From the NCBI GenBank assembly GCA_964559435.1, contig CAZLHI010000001.1, forward strand, positions 128,886 through 192,885: a stretch of DNA of 64,000 nt, given 5' to 3'. This stretch comes from Hebobacterum sp964559435 (GTDB taxonomy: Bacteria; Armatimonadota; Hebobacteria; Hebobacterales; Hebobacteraceae). The notes under the pieces are model-generated. The model saw nothing but the letters and a program-made list of their open reading frames with translations. It was not told where the DNA came from and did not search any database. The number at the start of each line of letters is the position of its first letter. Within the stretch, counting starts at the first letter, position 1. This document shows, piece by piece, positions 1 through 9,424 of this stretch. The translations under genes and the position numbers were made by a program.

Positions 1-1926
1 GCAATCGGCTATGGCAACGTCGGATCCTCCATCTACTACGCCCTGGGTATCGTGGCCGCCTATGCTCTGGGTGCGACGCCGATCGCCCTTGCTTTGGCCG
101 GCGTCATCTTCGTCTTCACCGCAATGACCTACGCCGAGGGCGTTTCCATGGTGCCCACCGCGGGCGGGTCGGTGGCATTCGCAAGGCGCGCCTTCAACGA
201 CCTCTTCAGCTTCGTGGCCGGATGGGCTCTCGCTCTCAATTACATCGTTACAACCGCCATCTCGGCCGTCACGGCCGCCTTCTACCTCTCCCACTTCTGG
301 CCGTCTTTCAAGGAGCAGCCGGCCCTCGCCGCCATCGGGGGCATCGTGATGACTGTCTCGCTCATGCTGCTGAACCTTCGAGGGGTGCGCGAGACGGCTC
401 GCCTCAACATCGGCTTCGCTGTGATCGACCTCGCAACACAGGCGTTGCTTGTGCTGCTCGGGATCACGCTGGTAACGGGCGGCTGGCGTAACCTCCTCGC
501 CTATCGCACGATGGGCCCCGAGTACTGGCCCGAGCCGAGGCAACTCGTCTTCGCAGTTGCCATCGCAATGGTCGCATACGTCGGTCTGGAGTCGGCCGCG
601 CAGATGGCGGAGGAGACGAAGACGCCCACCCGCACACTCCCCCGCGCGCTGTTCTGGTCAGTGCTGACCGTGCTGTTCATGTTTGCCGCCCTGCCGATCG
701 TCGCGCTCTGCGCCATGCCGCCGATGGAGCTCGTGAGCGAATGGGGCAACGACCCCGTGGCGGGCATAGCATCGCACCTGCCCGACTGGAACATCTCCCT
801 TGCCTTCCTCCAGGGGCGCATTCTCCTTTCGAAGCTCATGATGCCATGGGTGGCGATCCTGGCCTGCACGATCCTGTTGATCGCGGCGAACGCAGGGATA
901 TTGGCCGGCTCGCGAATCACTTACAACATGGCGCATCACCGCCAGCTGTTCAAGGCCTTCAGCTACGTCCATCCCCGCTTCAACACCCCCTCATTCGCGA
1001 TACTCGTCATCTCGGGCGCGGCCGTCGCGATCATCCTGGCCGGCATGCGGGCAAAGGACCTCCTCCTCAAGCTGGGCGATCTCTACGTTTTCAGCTCGAT
1101 GATGGCGTTCTCGATGGCGCACCTCTCCGTATGGCTGCTGCGCATCAAGGAGCCAGATGCCGAGAGACCGTTCCGGGCCTGGCCGACGATCCGCATTGCC
1201 GGCCGGCCCATCTCCGTCACAGCGACGCTCGGATTCACGGCCTGCGCGGCCATCTGGCTGTGGCTGGCTCTCGGAACGGAGCACACCTTCGGGCGGAACA
1301 TCGGTCTGGGCTGGATCGTGGTGGGACTGGCATTCTACGCTTGGTTCCGCCGGCGGCAGGGCCTGGACCTCGTGCGTCCGGCGGTAACAGAGGAGGTCGA
1401 CCCCTTGGTCACGCTCTTCCCTAGCCCGCGCCGGCGCGAGATGATCCAGAGGATCCGGCACATCCTGATTCCGGTTCACTCGGCAGAGTACGCTGAGCAG
1501 CTGGCCAGGATCGCCTGCGATCTGAGCAGCCTCTACACGGCGGACATCACCGCCGTGTACGCCATCGAGGTCCCGCGCTCCCTGGCCCTGGATGCACACC
1601 TCGGAGTCCAGATGCAAAAGGCGAGAGACATCCTCGACACGGCGAGCCACATAGCCGAAACCGTGTATGACATGAACATTGAGACGGCGGTGTTGCAGGC
1701 GCGCAGCGCCGGCGTCGCCATCGTCGAATATGCCGCCGAGCGGGAGACGGACTTGATTCTGCTTGGCGCTCATCGCGAGCACCCACGCACGCGCGATGCC
1801 ATCGTGTTCGGCGCGACGGCGGACTACGTCGCCCGAAACGCGCCGTGTGCTGTGTGGACGGTGCGGGCCGAAGCACGAGCGCCGAGTGACCAAGACCCGG
1901 ACAAGGGCGGTTCCCACTCGGCCTAG
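1..1926 (+). CDS. APC-family amino acid permease with C-terminal universal stress (USP) domain, 5' truncated by window edge
   Basis: The reading frame is open from base 1, so the true start lies upstream; 641 residues are visible. The first codons encode GYGNVGSSIYYALG, which matches the helix-1 signature of APC-superfamily transporters with its glycine-rich unwound segment. About a dozen hydrophobic segments follow over roughly residues 1-450. The last 150 residues or so, beginning near HILIPVHSAEYAEQL, form a soluble universal-stress-protein domain with the glycine-rich nucleotide-loop region near LGAHREH and the closing strand APCAVWTV. APC-USP fusions are a known architecture in bacteria and archaea, where the USP domain is thought to sense adenine nucleotides or gate transport. 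The substrate cannot be assigned; an amino acid or polyamine is likely. It is separated by 216 bp from the next operon. Confidence 0.88.
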   Translation, partial: AIGYGNVGSSIYYALGIVAAYALGATPIALALAGVIFVFTAMTYAEGVSMVPTAGGSVAFARRAFNDLFSFVAGWALALNYIVTTAISAVTAAFYLSHFWPSFKEQPALAAIGGIVMTVSLMLLNLRGVRETARLNIGFAVIDLATQALLVLLGITLVTGGWRNLLAYRTMGPEYWPEPRQLVFAVAIAMVAYVGLESAAQMAEETKTPTRTLPRALFWSVLTVLFMFAALPIVALCAMPPMELVSEWGNDPVAGIASHLPDWNISLAFLQGRILLSKLMMPWVAILACTILLIAANAGILAGSRITYNMAHHRQLFKAFSYVHPRFNTPSFAILVISGAAVAIILAGMRAKDLLLKLGDLYVFSSMMAFSMAHLSVWLLRIKEPDAERPFRAWPTIRIAGRPISVTATLGFTACAAIWLWLALGTEHTFGRNIGLGWIVVGLAFYAWFRRRQGLDLVRPAVTEEVDPLVTLFPSPRRREMIQRIRHILIPVHSAEYAEQLARIACDLSSLYTADITAVYAIEVPRSLALDAHLGVQMQKARDILDTASHIAETVYDMNIETAVLQARSAGVAIVEYAAERETDLILLGAHREHPRTRDAIVFGATADYVARNAPCAVWTVRAEARAPSDQDPDKGGSHSA

Positions 1927-1950
1927 CTATGGCTCCGCCGGGTTCGTCCG

Positions 1951-1980
1951 TTGACAAAGCGACGTTGTCGGCGCTACAGT
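1951..1980 (+). promoter_or_regulatory. Sigma-70-type promoter for the ABC export operon
   Basis: A perfect -35 hexamer TTGACA (1951-1956) is followed after an 18-bp spacer by TACAGT (1975-1980), which matches the -10 consensus at four of six positions. It lies in the only sizeable gap upstream of the ABC genes that start at 2143, leaving a leader of roughly 150 nt. No terminator or riboswitch motif was recognised in that leader. Confidence 0.5.
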
Positions 1981-2142
1981 TAACCCTCGTTCCGACTCCT
2001 GATCGCCAGAAAGCCTGACCGGCCGGACTCGCGCCGGCATCTTCTGGCACCAGACTGAGCTTTCCGCGCGCAGCCTCGGCCTTCGCCGGGGCCCGCTTCT
2101 CTGCCGGGGCGACAGCGACTTCCGGCGAGAGGGGATCCAATC

Positions 2143-3123
2143 ATGGCTATTATTGAGGCCCGCGAACTCGTTAAGGACTTCCCCGTGCGCCGGCGCGCGC
2201 CGGGCATGCTCGCAGCGCTGGGGAGTTTGGTGCGCCCGGCATCCGATTGGAAGCGCGCCGTGGACCAGGTGAGCTTCGGGATCGAGCAGGGCGAGGCCGT
2301 CGGGTACGTCGGCCCCAATGGCGCAGGCAAGTCGACGACGATCAAGTTGCTGACAGGCCTGCTGTGGCCGACCTCTGGCAGCGCAACAGTGATGGGGCTG
2401 CCCTCCAGTCGAAGGCGGACGGAGATTGCGAGACACATCGGTGTCATCTTCGGCCAGCGAACGCAGCTCTGGTGGGATCTGCCCGTCCTGGACTCTTTTG
2501 ATCTGCTCCGCGACATATACGGCATCCCGGAGGCCGATTACCGCTCTCGGCGGGATGAGCTTTCCGAGCTCCTCGAGCTGCAGGAGCTATTCCAGGTTCC
2601 CGTGCGCCAGCTCAGCCTCGGTCAGAGGATGCGCGCAGAGCTCGTGGGAGCGCTGCTGCACGACCCGCCGATCCTCTATCTGGACGAACCGACGATCGGC
2701 CTCGACGTCGTCGCCAGAGAGCGAATGCGCGCCGCCCTTGCGCAGCTCAATCAGGAGAAAGGCGTAACCATCCTGATCGCCAGCCACGACCTGGACGACA
2801 TCGACCGGCTGTGCAGCCGCGTGATCGTCATCGATCGGGGACGGCTCGTGTTCGACGGCTCGCTTGAGGCGATGAAGCAGGCTTACGGCCAGGAGCGAAC
2901 GGTGATCGTAGATCTCGAGGAAGAAAGTGGTTCGATCGAAGTGGATGGTGCGAGCTTGGTGCGGCGGGAGGGCACGCGGCACTGGTTTCGGTTTGCCCGG
3001 GGCCAGCGAACCGCGGCTGAAGTCATCACCTCAATCGCACGGAGTCACCGCATCATTGACCTGACAATCGAGGAGCCGGACATCGAATACGTGATATCGC
3101 GCATCTACGGGCAATCCCAATGA
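2143..3123 (+). CDS. ABC-2 exporter ATP-binding protein (COG4586 type)
   Basis: A 326-residue ATPase subunit. The Walker A motif GPNGAGKST is at residues 57-65, the signature motif is LSLGQ, and the Walker B region reads ILYLDEPTIGLD. An N-terminal extension of about 40 residues precedes the canonical nucleotide-binding fold, as in the COG4586 group of ABC exporters, whose partners are COG4587 and COG3694 permeases. The next two genes are exactly such permeases, the first overlapping by 4 nt (ATGA), so the three make one transporter. Related systems are loosely annotated as daunorubicin or viologen resistance or simply as uncharacterised exporters; the cargo here is unknown. The ATG is preceded by a modest AGAGGGG ribosome-binding site. 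Confidence 0.9.
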   Translation: MAIIEARELVKDFPVRRRAPGMLAALGSLVRPASDWKRAVDQVSFGIEQGEAVGYVGPNGAGKSTTIKLLTGLLWPTSGSATVMGLPSSRRRTEIARHIGVIFGQRTQLWWDLPVLDSFDLLRDIYGIPEADYRSRRDELSELLELQELFQVPVRQLSLGQRMRAELVGALLHDPPILYLDEPTIGLDVVARERMRAALAQLNQEKGVTILIASHDLDDIDRLCSRVIVIDRGRLVFDGSLEAMKQAYGQERTVIVDLEEESGSIEVDGASLVRREGTRHWFRFARGQRTAAEVITSIARSHRIIDLTIEEPDIEYVISRIYGQSQ

Positions 3124-3911
3124 GGCCGCGCGTCTGGGTCGGATTCGTCAAGATCTCCCTTCTTTCCCGACTCGCCTATCGAGGCGACCTGCTGCTGTCG
3201 ATCCTGAGCAGCTCTCTGTTCCTGCTGGTCTATCTGTCGATCTGGCGAGCGCTCTACCAGAACCCCGGCGCCGAGCAGGAGCGTGTCCCCTACCCGGCCA
3301 TGGCGCTCTACGTCGCCGGCGGCAGCGTACTGAGGAGTTGGCTGTCGAGCGATCCGAGCTACTTCCTGAGGAAGATACGCAGCGGAGATATAGCCGGTGA
3401 CATGCTCAAGCCCCATTCTCTCCCAATGGCGCTTCTGGCCCAGAATGTTGGTACCGGGTTGTGGCGGGTGTGCACCGGCGGGCTGCCCGTGTTGGCCATT
3501 GGCGTGATCCTGATGGGGGTGCCACTTCCACGCCCGAGCGACGCGCTCTGGTTCCTGGCCAGCGCATTGCTGGCGGGCGCGCTTTACTTCGCCTACACGC
3601 TCATCATCAGCCTCACTGCGTTCTGGACGCTCGAGATGCAGGGATTCCACGATCTCCAATGGGCGATCATGGCCTTTGCCAGCGGTACCGTCGTGCCGCT
3701 GTGGTTTATGCCGGAGATTCTAGCAACAGTGCTGAAGGCGCTTCCCTTCCAGCAGATGGGCTTCGTGCCACTGACCTTCTGGAGCGGGCAGGCCGGACAG
3801 GCCGGACCAAGGCTTCTCCTGGGGCAGTTCCTGTGGCTCCTGCCGATGGCTGCTCTGGCGGCGCTGGTCTGGCGGGCCGCCCAGCGCCGGGTCGTCATTC
3901 AGGGAGGCTAG
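3120..3911 (+). CDS. ABC-2 exporter permease, first subunit (COG4587-like)
   Basis: 263 residues with about six hydrophobic helices and no signal peptide. The start ATG overlaps the stop of the ATPase gene (ATGA), implying translational coupling. The N-terminal segment ending in LAYRGDLLLSIL is a short amphipathic entry helix typical of ABC-2 family permeases. It pairs with the next gene, also a permease of similar size, so the transporter is probably a heterodimeric membrane domain on an ATPase homodimer. The substrate cannot be deduced. Confidence 0.85.
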   Translation: MRPRVWVGFVKISLLSRLAYRGDLLLSILSSSLFLLVYLSIWRALYQNPGAEQERVPYPAMALYVAGGSVLRSWLSSDPSYFLRKIRSGDIAGDMLKPHSLPMALLAQNVGTGLWRVCTGGLPVLAIGVILMGVPLPRPSDALWFLASALLAGALYFAYTLIISLTAFWTLEMQGFHDLQWAIMAFASGTVVPLWFMPEILATVLKALPFQQMGFVPLTFWSGQAGQAGPRLLLGQFLWLLPMAALAALVWRAAQRRVVIQGG

Positions 3912-3913
3912 AG

Positions 3914-4714
3914 GTGGGGAAACTCAAGGCCTATCGGCGGGTGTGGCTGATGGCTCAGAAGGGGCGCATGGAGTACCGCTTCAACTTCTTCGTGGACATA
4001 TTCGCTCTCTTCGCGGGCTACGTCGGTCTTGTCGCAAACATCTGGCTGATGACGAACCGCTTCGGGCCCCTGGCCGGCTGGAAGTTCAGCGAGATCGCCT
4101 TCCTCTTCGGAACCTTCTCTGCCTCCTACGGTCTGTCTGCCTACAACTTCTGGCAGTTCACCTTGCTCGGCGGCTTCCTCAGGACCGGCGAATACGACCG
4201 GTATCTTCTCCGGCCCCTCAATCCCGTCGCCTACTACGCGGTGGAGCGGTGCCAGACGCCTGCCCTCGGACAGGTGCTGGGCGGACTCGCCATCATGCTC
4301 TATTGCGCAGCCCTGCTCGAGGTGACGTGGACTCCAGCGCGGGTCGCGTTCGTAGCGGCGATGCTGGTCGCCGGGTCGCTCATCCAGGCTGGAGTCATGC
4401 TGCTATCGGCGGCGAGCTCGTTCTGGACGATGGAGTCGGGCGCGGCCTGGGGAGTGCTCTACTACCCGCTGCGGGAGTTCTGCTTCTACCCACTCGGGGC
4501 CTTCGCGAGGCCTATCGTCTGGATCGCAACGACGGTGCTGCCGTTTGCGTTCGTGAACTACTTCCCCGCCCAGTACCTGCTCGGGAAGTGGGATATGCTC
4601 GGATTCCCCAACTGGGTGGCCTTCGCCAGCTTCCCGGTAGCGGTCGCGTTCTTCTCCGTCTGCCTGTGGTGTTTCGGCCGAGGCCTGCGGTCCTACCAAA
4701 GCAGCGGAACATAG
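3914..4714 (+). CDS. ABC-2 exporter permease, second subunit (COG3694-like)
   Basis: 266 residues. The GTG at 3914 lies 2 nt after the upstream stop and gives VGKLKAYRRVWLMAQKGRMEYR, the usual ABC-2 N-terminus (a cytosolic amphipathic stretch before the first membrane helix). The open frame extends further upstream, but that part overlaps the preceding permease and has no plausible protein character. About six transmembrane helices follow. It completes the three-gene export operon 2143-4714. The 82 bp after its stop contain a GC-rich stem (CCCGCG/CGCGGG) without a convincing T-tract, so termination is uncertain. Confidence 0.85.
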   Translation: MGKLKAYRRVWLMAQKGRMEYRFNFFVDIFALFAGYVGLVANIWLMTNRFGPLAGWKFSEIAFLFGTFSASYGLSAYNFWQFTLLGGFLRTGEYDRYLLRPLNPVAYYAVERCQTPALGQVLGGLAIMLYCAALLEVTWTPARVAFVAAMLVAGSLIQAGVMLLSAASSFWTMESGAAWGVLYYPLREFCFYPLGAFARPIVWIATTVLPFAFVNYFPAQYLLGKWDMLGFPNWVAFASFPVAVAFFSVCLWCFGRGLRSYQSSGT

Positions 4715-4796
4715 TCTGCCTCTCCCGCGGCGGGCGCGGGCTTCCCCCTGAAGTCGATTGCCTGTAAAATGTCCGCCGAGGAGCTAGGCCTCTGCC

Positions 4797-6071
4797 GTGA
4801 GATTCATCTGCCGCAACTCAAAGCTCACCGGTGAGGTGCGCATACCTGGATCGAAGTCTCACACGATCCGGGCGGTTGCCATCGCCTCCCTGGCGGCCGG
4901 AGAGAGCGCCATTCGCGCGTCGCTCGACTCGAACGACACGCGTGCGGCCATCCAGGCCTACCGCGCCCTCGGCGCTGACATGGAAGTGCAGGGCGACACC
5001 TGGGTCGTCAAGGGCACCGGCGGCGACCTGCGCGCCCCCGAGGACGTCATCGACGTGCGCAACTCTGGCGTGACCTTGAGAACGAGCATGGCGTCCTGTG
5101 CTCTGCTGCGCGAGGGCGTGGCTGTGTTGACCGGTGACGAGCAGATCAGACGTCGCCCCGCCGGTCCTCTGGCCGCCTCCCTCAACGATCTCGGCGCCAG
5201 CGTTCGATCAACTCGGGGCACCGGCACTGCTCCCTTCCTTGTCGAGGGACGGCTGCGCGGTGGGGAGACTTCCATCGAGGCCGTGACGAGCCAGTACCTG
5301 AGCGCGCTGCTCATCAACTGCCCTCTGGCCGATGGCGACACGATCATCCGCGTCCCTCTGCTGAACGAGGCCCCCTATGTAGAGATGACGCTGGATTGGC
5401 TACGGCAGCACGGCATCAGGCTGGAGCAAGATGGGTTGCGGGAGTTCCGCATGCTCGGCGGACAACAGTATGAACCCGTCAACCGGCCCATCCCGGCCGA
5501 CTTCTCCTCCGCCACGTTCTTCCTTGGCGCAGGAGCACTCGGCGACAATGACGTCATTCTGCGCGGCCTCGACATGGACGACACCCAGGGCGACAAGGCC
5601 GTGGTGGAGTTCGTGAGGCAGATGGGGGCGCGGGTGAACGTGGAGGAAGATGCCATCCGCATCCAGCCGGGCGAGCTCCTCGGGTGCGAGCTCGACTTGA
5701 ATGCCACACCCGACCCGCTGCCGATGCTGTCAGTCTTGGGGTGCTTTGCCAGGGGCACGACGCGCCTGGTGAATGTGCCCCAGGCGCGCCTGAAGGAGAG
5801 CGATCGCATCGCCGTGATGGCTGCCGAACTGGCGAAGCTCGGTGGGCAAGTCGAGGAGCTAGAGGACGGCATTGTCGTGCACGAAAGCTCGCTGAAGGGC
5901 GCGGAGGTGGATGGCCACGGCGACCATCGCGTGGTGATGGCGCTGGCCGTAGCCGGCTGCTCGATACCGGGCACAACCGTCGTGCAGGGGGCAGAGGCGG
6001 CCGCCGTCACCTATCCCGAGTTCAGGGATCACCTTGCATCGCTCGGCGGCGACATCGTCTCGGAAACGTAG
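4797..6071 (+). CDS. aroA: 3-phosphoshikimate 1-carboxyvinyltransferase (EPSP synthase)
   Basis: 424 residues, the usual family length. It adds the enolpyruvyl group of PEP to shikimate 3-phosphate, the sixth step of chorismate synthesis in the cytosol. Seen in the sequence: the N-terminal substrate loop PGSKSHTIRAV, RNSGVTLR (equivalent to the GNAGT region), the family signature LKESDRI, and DHRVVMALAVAG near the C-terminus. It starts at GTG 4797. A TAAAAT hexamer at 4765-4770 could be a -10 element, though no good -35 is seen. The chorismate synthase homologue follows 31 bp downstream, so two consecutive steps of the pathway are adjacent. The sequence separates clearly from MurA, which lacks the KESDR motif. 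Confidence 0.93.
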   Translation: MRFICRNSKLTGEVRIPGSKSHTIRAVAIASLAAGESAIRASLDSNDTRAAIQAYRALGADMEVQGDTWVVKGTGGDLRAPEDVIDVRNSGVTLRTSMASCALLREGVAVLTGDEQIRRRPAGPLAASLNDLGASVRSTRGTGTAPFLVEGRLRGGETSIEAVTSQYLSALLINCPLADGDTIIRVPLLNEAPYVEMTLDWLRQHGIRLEQDGLREFRMLGGQQYEPVNRPIPADFSSATFFLGAGALGDNDVILRGLDMDDTQGDKAVVEFVRQMGARVNVEEDAIRIQPGELLGCELDLNATPDPLPMLSVLGCFARGTTRLVNVPQARLKESDRIAVMAAELAKLGGQVEELEDGIVVHESSLKGAEVDGHGDHRVVMALAVAGCSIPGTTVVQGAEAAAVTYPEFRDHLASLGGDIVSET

Positions 6072-6102
6072 GATCCCCTCAGCGAACGTCTGGAGGTAGC
6101 AC

Positions 6103-7431
6103 ATGCTTGGATGTACCCTGGGAACGCTGTTCAGAGTGACGGTCGCCGGAGGCTCTTACCAGGAAGGTCTGGCCTCCCATATCCAGGGCGTGCCACCGGG
6201 GCTTCTCATAACGGAGGAGGAGATCTATCGCGATCTGCTCGTGCGCAAGCCCGGCCAGGGCGAGCTTTCATCTCCCCGGCGCGAGCCCGACATACCGATC
6301 ATCTACAGCGGGGTCAATGCGGCAGACACGATGCCGGGCTTCGAGAACGAGGGCCGTACGAACGGGACGCCGCTCGTCGTCCTCATCCCGAACCTCGACC
6401 GACACTTCGAGCATATCGAGCAGTATCAGGTAACGAACCGAACACCTCGTCCCGGCCACGCCTCCTATGCCTCCTACCGGAAGTACGGCGAGTGGGACGA
6501 TGCGATAGGGGCCGGCTTCTTCAGCGGCCGCTACACCTCCACCATCGTCGCGGCGGGAGCGGTTGCCAAGCGCATCCTTGAGGATCACGGCGTCGAGGTC
6601 GTCGCCTATGTGAAGGAGGCGGCCGGGGTGCGAATGCCAGAGCTGTCGCTGGACGAGATCCGACCTAAGGTGGCGGCCTATAAGGAGGTCAGAAGGGATC
6701 ACGATCCCGTCTACCGGGCCGTCTTCGCCTCCGGCCGAATCAAGCCCGGAATGCGCTTCCTCGAGAAGATGGCCGTGCTGGCCGACTTTGAGCAGCAGAT
6801 CCCCGATCTCCAGTGGCCGCCCATAGATGAGGCCGCCGTGCGCAAGGAGCGCGGAATCCATCCGAAGCTCAACTGCCCCCACCTGCCGACGGCGGACGAG
6901 ATGTATCGCCGCATCATGGAGATCACCGAGGGTGGCGATTCCAGCGGCGGCGTGGTCGAGGTGGTGGCGACCGGCGTGCCAGCCGGGCTCGGCGAACCGG
7001 TTTTCCGCAAGCTCGACGGCGATCTGGGCCGCATGATGAGCATCGGGACCGTGAAGGCGGTCCAGATCGGGGCCGGGATCGCGGCCAAAGACAGCACGGG
7101 CTCCCAATTCAACGATCAGATGCGGATGAAGGATGGCAAGGTTACCTTCACCTCCAACAACGCCGGCGGAATCACGGGCGGCCTGACGACGGGACAGGAC
7201 ATCGTCGTTCGCCTCACCGTGAAGCCGACTCCTACCATCGCGAAGCCGCAGCAAACCATCGACAAGGTATCTCTAGAGAACAAGGAGCTGGCCGCTGTCA
7301 CGCGGCGCGATCCCACGATTGTCCCGCGCGTGTGGCCTGTAGCGGAGGCCTTCACGGCGCTGCTGCTGCTGGACCATTACATGATGCACCTGGCCTATCA
7401 ATCGATCGCGCAGAAGTCTGACACAGGGTGA
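6103..7431 (+). CDS. aroC: Divergent chorismate synthase-family protein
   Basis: 442 residues, longer than the usual 350-400. The C-terminal half is canonical: GGDSSGGVVEVVATGVPAGLG and NNAGGITGGLTTGQDIVVR match the FMN and substrate-binding core. The N-terminal half is altered. The near-invariant GESHG loop is GGSYQEG (residues 16-22), so the first catalytic histidine is a tyrosine. The second histidine survives in RPGHA (H119). The GRSSARET motif is replaced by SGRYTSTIVA (141-150). It follows aroA by 31 bp with a strong GGAGGT site before the ATG, which argues for conversion of EPSP to chorismate. An altered mechanism or a changed substrate cannot be excluded, because no second aroC is present in this window. 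Confidence 0.8.
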   Translation: MLGCTLGTLFRVTVAGGSYQEGLASHIQGVPPGLLITEEEIYRDLLVRKPGQGELSSPRREPDIPIIYSGVNAADTMPGFENEGRTNGTPLVVLIPNLDRHFEHIEQYQVTNRTPRPGHASYASYRKYGEWDDAIGAGFFSGRYTSTIVAAGAVAKRILEDHGVEVVAYVKEAAGVRMPELSLDEIRPKVAAYKEVRRDHDPVYRAVFASGRIKPGMRFLEKMAVLADFEQQIPDLQWPPIDEAAVRKERGIHPKLNCPHLPTADEMYRRIMEITEGGDSSGGVVEVVATGVPAGLGEPVFRKLDGDLGRMMSIGTVKAVQIGAGIAAKDSTGSQFNDQMRMKDGKVTFTSNNAGGITGGLTTGQDIVVRLTVKPTPTIAKPQQTIDKVSLENKELAAVTRRDPTIVPRVWPVAEAFTALLLLDHYMMHLAYQSIAQKSDTG

Positions 7432-7442
7432 CGAAGTAGCTG

Positions 7443-9149
7443 ATGAACTCCCTTTCGCTGGCTGCAGTCAGCTGCGGCGCGCTCTATCTTGGGTACCTGC
7501 TCTATAGCCGCCTCATCGCGCGGCTGTGGGACTTCCAGCCGGACCGTTCAACTCCCGCGATGGAAGCGCCCGATGGTGTGGACTACGTCGCCGCGCGCCA
7601 CTGGACGATGCTCTTCGGCCATCACTTCGCCAGCATCGCCGGCGTGGCGCCGGTTGTCGGACCTGTTTTGGCTTGTGCCGTGTGGGGTTGGCTGCCGGCC
7701 CTGATCTGGGTTGTGGTTGGGTCGATCTTCCTCGGCGCTGTGCACGACTTCTCGAGCCTGATGGCCTCTCTGCGAGCGCGAGGCAGGTCCATTGCCGAAT
7801 TGGCCGAGTCGTATCTCGGCCATCGGGTCAGAGTCATATTCGGCGCTTTTCTGTGGCTCACGCTGGTGTTGGTCGTGGCGGTGTTCGCCCGGTTCGGCGC
7901 CATGACTCTCACCCAGGAACCACGGGTCGTTGTCCCTACGTTCGCTGTCATCCCCGTCGCTCTCATCGTCGGTATGATGCTGTATCGCTGGCGGTGGCCC
8001 CAAGTGCCTGCCACGGTGTTGGGGATTGGCATGCTGGCGGGGATGCTCGTGGTGGGCTACTACTATCCGGTAAGGGAGCCGTGGGGCGAGCATACGCTGT
8101 TGGTCTGGACCGTCATATTGCTGGTATACGCGTACGCCGCCTCAATCACGCCCGTCAATCTCCTCCTCCAGCCGCGCGACTATCTTTCTACGTTCGTCCT
8201 CTACATCGGCCTCATCGCCGGTTACGTGGGACTGGTCCTCACCCGACCGCAGATCCAGGCCCCTGCCGTTCTCTCCTACAGCGGCGCCAGAGGCCCGCTC
8301 TGGCCGATGCTCTTTGTCATCGTCGCCTGCGGCGCCATCTCCGGCTTCCACAGCCTCGTGGCAAGCGGCACCACCGCCAAGCAGCTCGCGCGCGAGGCGG
8401 ACGCGCCGCGCATCGGCTATGGAGCCATGATCGTCGAAGCGACGCTGGCGGTGCTGGCGATAGTCGCGGTCACAGCAGGCCTTGGATGGCGCTCCGGCCA
8501 AACCCCGCTCGCCGCCGTCGTCGAGCAGGGCGGCCCGTCGCCGCTCGTCGTCTTCGCTAACGGCTTCGCCACTCTCACCGAGCCGCTGTTCCGGAATCCG
8601 GCTTTGGGAGCGCTAGTGGCGATGACGGTTCTGAAGACCTTCGTAATGACTACGCTGGACTCGGCGACGCGGATCACGCGCTACATAGGCGAGGAGCTCT
8701 TCGCCGAAGGGCTCGGCATCCGGCCCCTCAAGAACCGCTTCCTTTCCACTGCTCTCATCATCGGAGCCGCGTTCTACTTGTCCATCGGCTCGTGGCAAAG
8801 CGTCTGGCCTGTCTTCGGAAGTGCGAACCAGCTCATCGCGGCACTGGCACTCCTTGTGCTGACCGTGGTGCTGTGGCGTCGCCGAAGCCCGGTGAGCTAC
8901 ACGCTGCTTCCGTTCCTCTTCATGATTGCGACAACCGTCGGGGCGCTCGTCTATCAATGCCGGGGGTTCCTCGCGAGCCGCCAGATCGGACTCGCCGCGA
9001 TCAGTCTTGCGCTGATCGTGCTTGCCGTCCTGATGCTTTTGGACAGCATCCGCGTCGTCGTGAGGGAGCGATCTCTGCGGTCGGAGCAATCCGAAGAGCT
9101 GGTAGAGGAAGAGGCAGTGCGCACGGGCGTCGGTGCAGAGGGCGACTAG
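7443..9149 (+). CDS. cstA: Carbon starvation protein CstA-family transporter
   Basis: 568 residues with about 15 hydrophobic segments. The conserved CstA core is visible: DGVDYVAARHWTMLFGHHF near residues 45-63, followed by SIAGVAPVVGP, and later SGFHSLVASGTTAKQL and TTLDSATRITRYIGEE. Family members import peptides or pyruvate; E. coli CstA and BtsT (YjiY) are the best-studied examples. It starts 12 nt after the aroC stop, so it is probably cotranscribed with aroA-aroC, although no metabolic link is obvious. The C-terminal 25 residues are acidic and soluble. The start ATG gives MNSLSLAAVSCGALYLGYLL, directly entering helix 1. Confidence 0.9.
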   Translation: MNSLSLAAVSCGALYLGYLLYSRLIARLWDFQPDRSTPAMEAPDGVDYVAARHWTMLFGHHFASIAGVAPVVGPVLACAVWGWLPALIWVVVGSIFLGAVHDFSSLMASLRARGRSIAELAESYLGHRVRVIFGAFLWLTLVLVVAVFARFGAMTLTQEPRVVVPTFAVIPVALIVGMMLYRWRWPQVPATVLGIGMLAGMLVVGYYYPVREPWGEHTLLVWTVILLVYAYAASITPVNLLLQPRDYLSTFVLYIGLIAGYVGLVLTRPQIQAPAVLSYSGARGPLWPMLFVIVACGAISGFHSLVASGTTAKQLAREADAPRIGYGAMIVEATLAVLAIVAVTAGLGWRSGQTPLAAVVEQGGPSPLVVFANGFATLTEPLFRNPALGALVAMTVLKTFVMTTLDSATRITRYIGEELFAEGLGIRPLKNRFLSTALIIGAAFYLSIGSWQSVWPVFGSANQLIAALALLVLTVVLWRRRSPVSYTLLPFLFMIATTVGALVYQCRGFLASRQIGLAAISLALIVLAVLMLLDSIRVVVRERSLRSEQSEELVEEEAVRTGVGAEGD

Positions 9150-9424
9150 GCCGGGTCCCTGCGCAGAGCGCAGAGAAGATCGATTGCTCGCTCGACGTGC
9201 TGGATACAGCCGTCCGATACCATGCGACCCTCCGTCGCAGGCCGTCCAGCACGCTCACGCTCGCCCTGTATCCGAGCAGCACCTTGGCGCGACCGATATC
9301 GGCCTGCGAATGCCGGACCGCGCCCTGACCGCCAGGCATCCGTTCTATCCGACATTGTGCGCCAGTGGGACCCGTCAGCACATCAGCTGAGCGATTGACC
9401 GGCATCCGCTCGCGACGCTGACCC
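9150..9424. other. Intergenic gap between convergent genes, nothing identified
   Basis: 275 bp between the convergent ends of cstA (plus) and galU (minus). I see small GC-rich inverted repeats but no T-rich intrinsic terminator, no tRNA-like cloverleaf and no open frame with a ribosome-binding site. Confidence 0.5.

Noticed and set aside
991..1917. Minus-strand open frame of 308 codons opposite the permease-USP gene
   Set aside because: Lies within the USP domain region of a confident gene; composition is that of a shadow frame.
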